Assembly (NCBI RefSeq): GCF_027497235.1
Contig: NZ_CP114902.1
Coordinates: 2,245,501-2,309,500 of the forward strand
Length of the DNA: 64,000 nt
Origin: Micromonospora sp. WMMD1128
GTDB lineage: Bacteria; Actinomycetota; Actinomycetes; Mycobacteriales; Micromonosporaceae
Direction: 5' to 3'
The translations under genes and the position numbers were made by a program. Of this stretch, positions 61,613 to 64,000 are shown one piece after another (the first letter of the stretch is position 1; each line of letters begins with the position of its first letter). Under the pieces are notes generated by a model. The model was not told the origin of the DNA. It saw only the letters and a program-made list of their open reading frames with translations, and made no database searches.

Positions 61613-62400
61613 GCGCGGCGGAGTGGACGGCGGACGAGATGATGACCGTCGCCGCCGCCCGGCAACTGCGCGACGGCGCAGCCTGCTTCGTCGGGATCGG
61701 GCTGCCGAGCACCGCGGCGAACCTGGCCCGGGCCACCCACGCCCCGAACCTGGTGCTCGTCTACGAGTCCGGCTGCCTCGGCGCGAAGCCGGACCGGCTT
61801 CCGCTGTCCATCGGGGACGGTGTCCTCGCCGACACGGCCGACGCGGTGGTGTCGGTGCCCGAGGTGTTCAACTACTGGCTGCAACCCGGCCGGATCGACG
61901 TCGGCTTCCTCGGCGCCGCGCAGCTCGACCGGTACGGCAACATCAACACCACGGTCATCGGCGGCGACTACGACGCTCCCGAGGTCCGCCTGCCCGGCGC
62001 CGGTGGCGCGCCGGAGATCGCCGCCTCCTGCGGCGAGGTCGTGGTCATCGTCCGGCAGAACCCGCGGACGTTCACCGCGCGGGTCGACTTCGTCACCTCG
62101 GTCGGCTACGGATCGGGGCCGGGCGACCGGGAGCGGCTCGGCCTGCGCGGCGGCGGTCCCCGACTGGTGATCACCGACCTCGGCGTCCTCGAACCGGACC
62201 CGGTCACCTGCGAGCTGACGCTGACCCGGCTGCATCCGGGCGTGACCGTGGAGCGGGCCCGGGCGGCCACCGGCTGGGACCTGGCCGTCGCCGGGCGGCT
62301 GGTCACCGGGGAGCCGCCGACGGCGCGCGAACTCACGGCGCTGCGAGCGCTGGAGGCGACCAGGATCGGCCGCGCCGAGCCGGACGGGAGAGGAACATGA
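61609..62400 (+). CDS. pcaJ: 3-oxoadipate CoA-transferase subunit B
   Basis: This 263-residue beta subunit partners PcaI. It shows the family N-terminus (MMTVAAARQLRDGAACFVGIGLPSTAAN) and the active-site glutamate in LVYESGCLG, which forms the covalent CoA thioester in family I transferases, then the GNINTTVIGGDY strand. The GTG overlaps the pcaI stop and the stop overlaps the pcaH ATG. Confidence 0.88.
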   Translation: MSAAEWTADEMMTVAAARQLRDGAACFVGIGLPSTAANLARATHAPNLVLVYESGCLGAKPDRLPLSIGDGVLADTADAVVSVPEVFNYWLQPGRIDVGFLGAAQLDRYGNINTTVIGGDYDAPEVRLPGAGGAPEIAASCGEVVVIVRQNPRTFTARVDFVTSVGYGSGPGDRERLGLRGGGPRLVITDLGVLEPDPVTCELTLTRLHPGVTVERARAATGWDLAVAGRLVTGEPPTARELTALRALEATRIGRAEPDGRGT

Positions 62401-63146
62401 CCACCCGGGACACCGCCCACCAGGGCGGCCTGGTGCTGCCGCGCTACCGGCGGGACGACGTCGACGCCCATCCGCCCCTGCTCAGCCCCGGCTACGGGTC
62501 CACCGTGGCGCGGGCGCCGCAGCAGCCGCTCGCCTACCTGCCGCAGCGCCTGACCGAGGTCACCGGGCCGCTGCTGGGGGAGGGGCGTCTCGGCGCGCTC
62601 GACCACGACCTGACCCGCCAGCACGACGGCGAGCCGCAGGGGCAGCGGATCGTCGTGCACGGCCGGGTCCGCGACGGCGACGGCCGTCCGGTGGCCGGCA
62701 CGCTCGTGGAGATCTGGCAGGCCAACGCCGCCGGCCGCTACCGCCACGCGTCGGACACCTGGCCGGCGCCGCTCGACCCGCACTTCGAGGGGGTGGGCCG
62801 GGCGCTCACCGACGCCCGGGGGCGCTACCGGTTCGTCACCGTGCAGCCCGGCGCCTATCCCTGGCGCAACCACGACAACGCCTGGCGGCCGGCGCACATC
62901 CACTTCTCCCTCTTCGGCCGCGCGTTCACCCAGCGGCTGGTGACCCAGATGTACTTCCCGGGCGACCCGCTGTTCTTCCAGGACCCGATCTTCAACGCGG
63001 TCACCGACCCGGCCGCCCGCCAACGGATGGTCGCCCGGTACGACCACGCCACCACGGTGCCGGAGTGGGCCCTGGCGTACGAGTTCGACATCGTGCTGCG
63101 GGGCCGGGAGAGCACTCCCTTCGAGGACGGTGACGACGATGACTGA
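62397..63146 (+). CDS. pcaH: Protocatechuate 3,4-dioxygenase beta subunit
   Basis: This 249-residue iron-bearing subunit of the intradiol ring-cleaving enzyme has the Fe(III) ligands of the family: Tyr in ANAAGRYRH, Tyr in QPGAYPWRN, and the two His of WRPAHIHFS. It opens protocatechuate to 3-carboxy-cis,cis-muconate. The N-terminal segment (LPRYRRDDVDAHPPLLSPGY) is typical of PcaH. It overlaps pcaG by eight bases. Confidence 0.94.
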   Translation: MTTRDTAHQGGLVLPRYRRDDVDAHPPLLSPGYGSTVARAPQQPLAYLPQRLTEVTGPLLGEGRLGALDHDLTRQHDGEPQGQRIVVHGRVRDGDGRPVAGTLVEIWQANAAGRYRHASDTWPAPLDPHFEGVGRALTDARGRYRFVTVQPGAYPWRNHDNAWRPAHIHFSLFGRAFTQRLVTQMYFPGDPLFFQDPIFNAVTDPAARQRMVARYDHATTVPEWALAYEFDIVLRGRESTPFEDGDDDD

Positions 63147-63711
63147 ACGGCTGGGCGTCACGCCCGCGCAGACGGTCGGGCCGTACCTGCACATCGGTCT
63201 GCGCTGGCCCGACGGCCCGTACGTGGTGCCCGAGGGCACGCCTGGCGCGTTCTGGATCCGGGGCCGGATCGTCGACGGCGCCGGAGCGCCGGTGGTCGAC
63301 GCGATGGTGGAGAGCTGGCAGGCCGACCCGGACGGCCGGTTCGACCACCCGGACGACCCGCGCGGGGCCCGGCCGCCCGCGCTCCCGGGTTTCCGGGGGT
63401 TCGGCCGCAGCGAGACCGACGGGCAGGGCTGCTACCGGCTGCTGACCGTCAGGCCCGGCGCGCTGCCCGACCCGGACGGCGGCGTCGAGGCCCCCCACCT
63501 GACCCTGTCGGTGCTGGGACGGGGGCTGCTGCACCGTCTCGTCACCCGGCTCTACTTTCCCGACGAGCCGGCGGCGAACGCCGCCGATCCGGTGCTGCGC
63601 GGCGTCGACGCGGATCGCCGGGACACGCTGCTGGCGAGCGCCGCGCCGGACGGGTTCCGCTTCGACATCCACCTCCAGGGCGACCGTGAGACCGTCTTCT
63701 TCGCCGTCTGA
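63139..63711 (+). CDS. pcaG: Protocatechuate 3,4-dioxygenase alpha subunit
   Basis: This 190-residue subunit is homologous to PcaH but lacks the full set of iron ligands, as expected for the alpha chain. The start (MTERLGVTPAQTVGPYLHIGL) and the centre (MVESWQADPDGRF, VRPGALPDPDGG, APHLTLSVLGRGLLHRL) match PcaG. I chose ATG 63139, which overlaps the pcaH stop, over a GTG nine bases upstream. Confidence 0.93.
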   Translation: MTERLGVTPAQTVGPYLHIGLRWPDGPYVVPEGTPGAFWIRGRIVDGAGAPVVDAMVESWQADPDGRFDHPDDPRGARPPALPGFRGFGRSETDGQGCYRLLTVRPGALPDPDGGVEAPHLTLSVLGRGLLHRLVTRLYFPDEPAANAADPVLRGVDADRRDTLLASAAPDGFRFDIHLQGDRETVFFAV

Positions 63712-64000
63712 CGGCCTGCTCGGCGGTCTCTCCGGCGCCCCGGACGTCGACGCGGAACTCGGCGACGTGTCCCTGCTCCAGGCGATGCTCGACGTGGAGG
63801 CCGCGCTCGCCCAGGCCGCCGCCGACACCGGCATCGTGCCCCCGGCGGTGGCGGAGGCGATCGGCGGCCGGTGCCGCGCCGAGCGGTTCGACCCGGCGGC
63901 GCTCGGCCGGGCCGCCGAGGCCGCCGGCAACCCGGTCGTCCCGCTGGTCCGCGAGTTGACCGCCGCGGTGCCCGAGCACGCCCGGGCCTGGGTGCACGCC
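63686..64000 (+). CDS. pcaB: 3-carboxy-cis,cis-muconate cycloisomerase, 3' end outside window
   Basis: An open frame runs to the window edge from GTG 63686, inside the end of pcaG. The 105 visible codons read as the N-terminus of a fumarase/aspartase-superfamily cycloisomerase (GDVSLLQAMLDVEAALAQAA, GIVPPAVAEAI, FDPAALGRAAEAAGNPVVPLV). This is the expected next enzyme, lactonising 3-carboxymuconate. The 26-base overlap with pcaG makes the exact start uncertain. Confidence 0.82.
   Translation, partial: MRPSSSPSDGLLGGLSGAPDVDAELGDVSLLQAMLDVEAALAQAAADTGIVPPAVAEAIGGRCRAERFDPAALGRAAEAAGNPVVPLVRELTAAVPEHARAWVHA

Noticed and set aside
1..64000. tRNA or rRNA genes and integrase/attachment sites
   Set aside because: None recognised by reading. 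Apart from the IS at 17495-18920, I see no mobile-element genes.

Overview
The window is very GC-rich, with strong G/C third positions, GTG starts and many 4-base stop/start overlaps. Gene content (MbtH-dependent NRPSs, beta-ketoadipate genes, PaaX and IclR regulators, an ECF sigma/CHAT operon) fits an actinomycete. Micromonosporaceae is my best guess from overall style, not from a marker gene. I see no rRNA, tRNA or CRISPR array.

Layout. (1) 1-8964: a tightly packed plus-strand catabolic operon. It holds a branched-chain-type (LIV) ABC importer (livH cut by the window edge, livM, livG, livF), then an MmgE/PrpD protein, an Asp/Glu/hydantoin racemase, an FAD dehydrogenase, a hydantoinase-type amidohydrolase and a class III CoA-transferase. 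The substrate is not evident. (2) 8964-10709: a secreted tannase/feruloyl esterase with its own promoter flanked by two matching 17-bp palindromes, ending at a strong hairpin shared with a convergent PAP2-type membrane protein (10716-11309). (3) 11310-12172: a gene-free leader. (4) 12173-39141: a nonribosomal peptide cluster of three NRPS genes with seven A-T modules in total and a terminal thioesterase, then a P450, MbtH, a lysine-2,3-aminomutase-like radical SAM enzyme and an MFS exporter. The first NRPS gene is split inside its second adenylation domain by an intact 1426-bp IS5-type element. The 3-bp target duplication is perfect, and removing the element restores the frame. (5) 39245-46719: a plus-strand block with a subtilisin-like protease, an ECF sigma factor, a small beta-sandwich protein, a TPR-CHAT (caspase-like) protein, a lipoprotein with an SH3-like tail, a 77-residue peptide carrying three C-x-x-Q-V-G repeats, and a radical SAM/SPASM maturase. 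This is the most novel-looking part. (6) 46728-48022: acyltransferase and TetR genes with a duplicated operator. (7) 48116-64000: an aromatic-acid catabolic island. It holds a Rieske oxygenase and its reductase, IclR, SDR, amidohydrolase, MaoC hydratase, acyl-CoA ligase, a PaaX-type repressor, a NitT/TauT-type importer, pobA, and divergently pcaI-pcaJ-pcaH-pcaG-pcaB (pcaB cut by the window end).

How they work together. In the aromatic island, imported or demethylated aromatic acids would reach 4-hydroxybenzoate, then protocatechuate (PobA), then ring cleavage (PcaGH), cycloisomerisation (PcaB) and CoA transfer (PcaIJ). In the NRPS cluster, counting condensation domains suggests the assembly order NrpsB, NrpsA, NrpsC, because only NrpsB starts with a bare A-T module. 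The IS insertion probably inactivates or alters production in this strain. In the protease/RiPP block, a peptide modified by the radical SAM enzyme sits beside two predicted proteases and a sigma factor. That arrangement suggests proteolytically controlled signalling, which is inference only.
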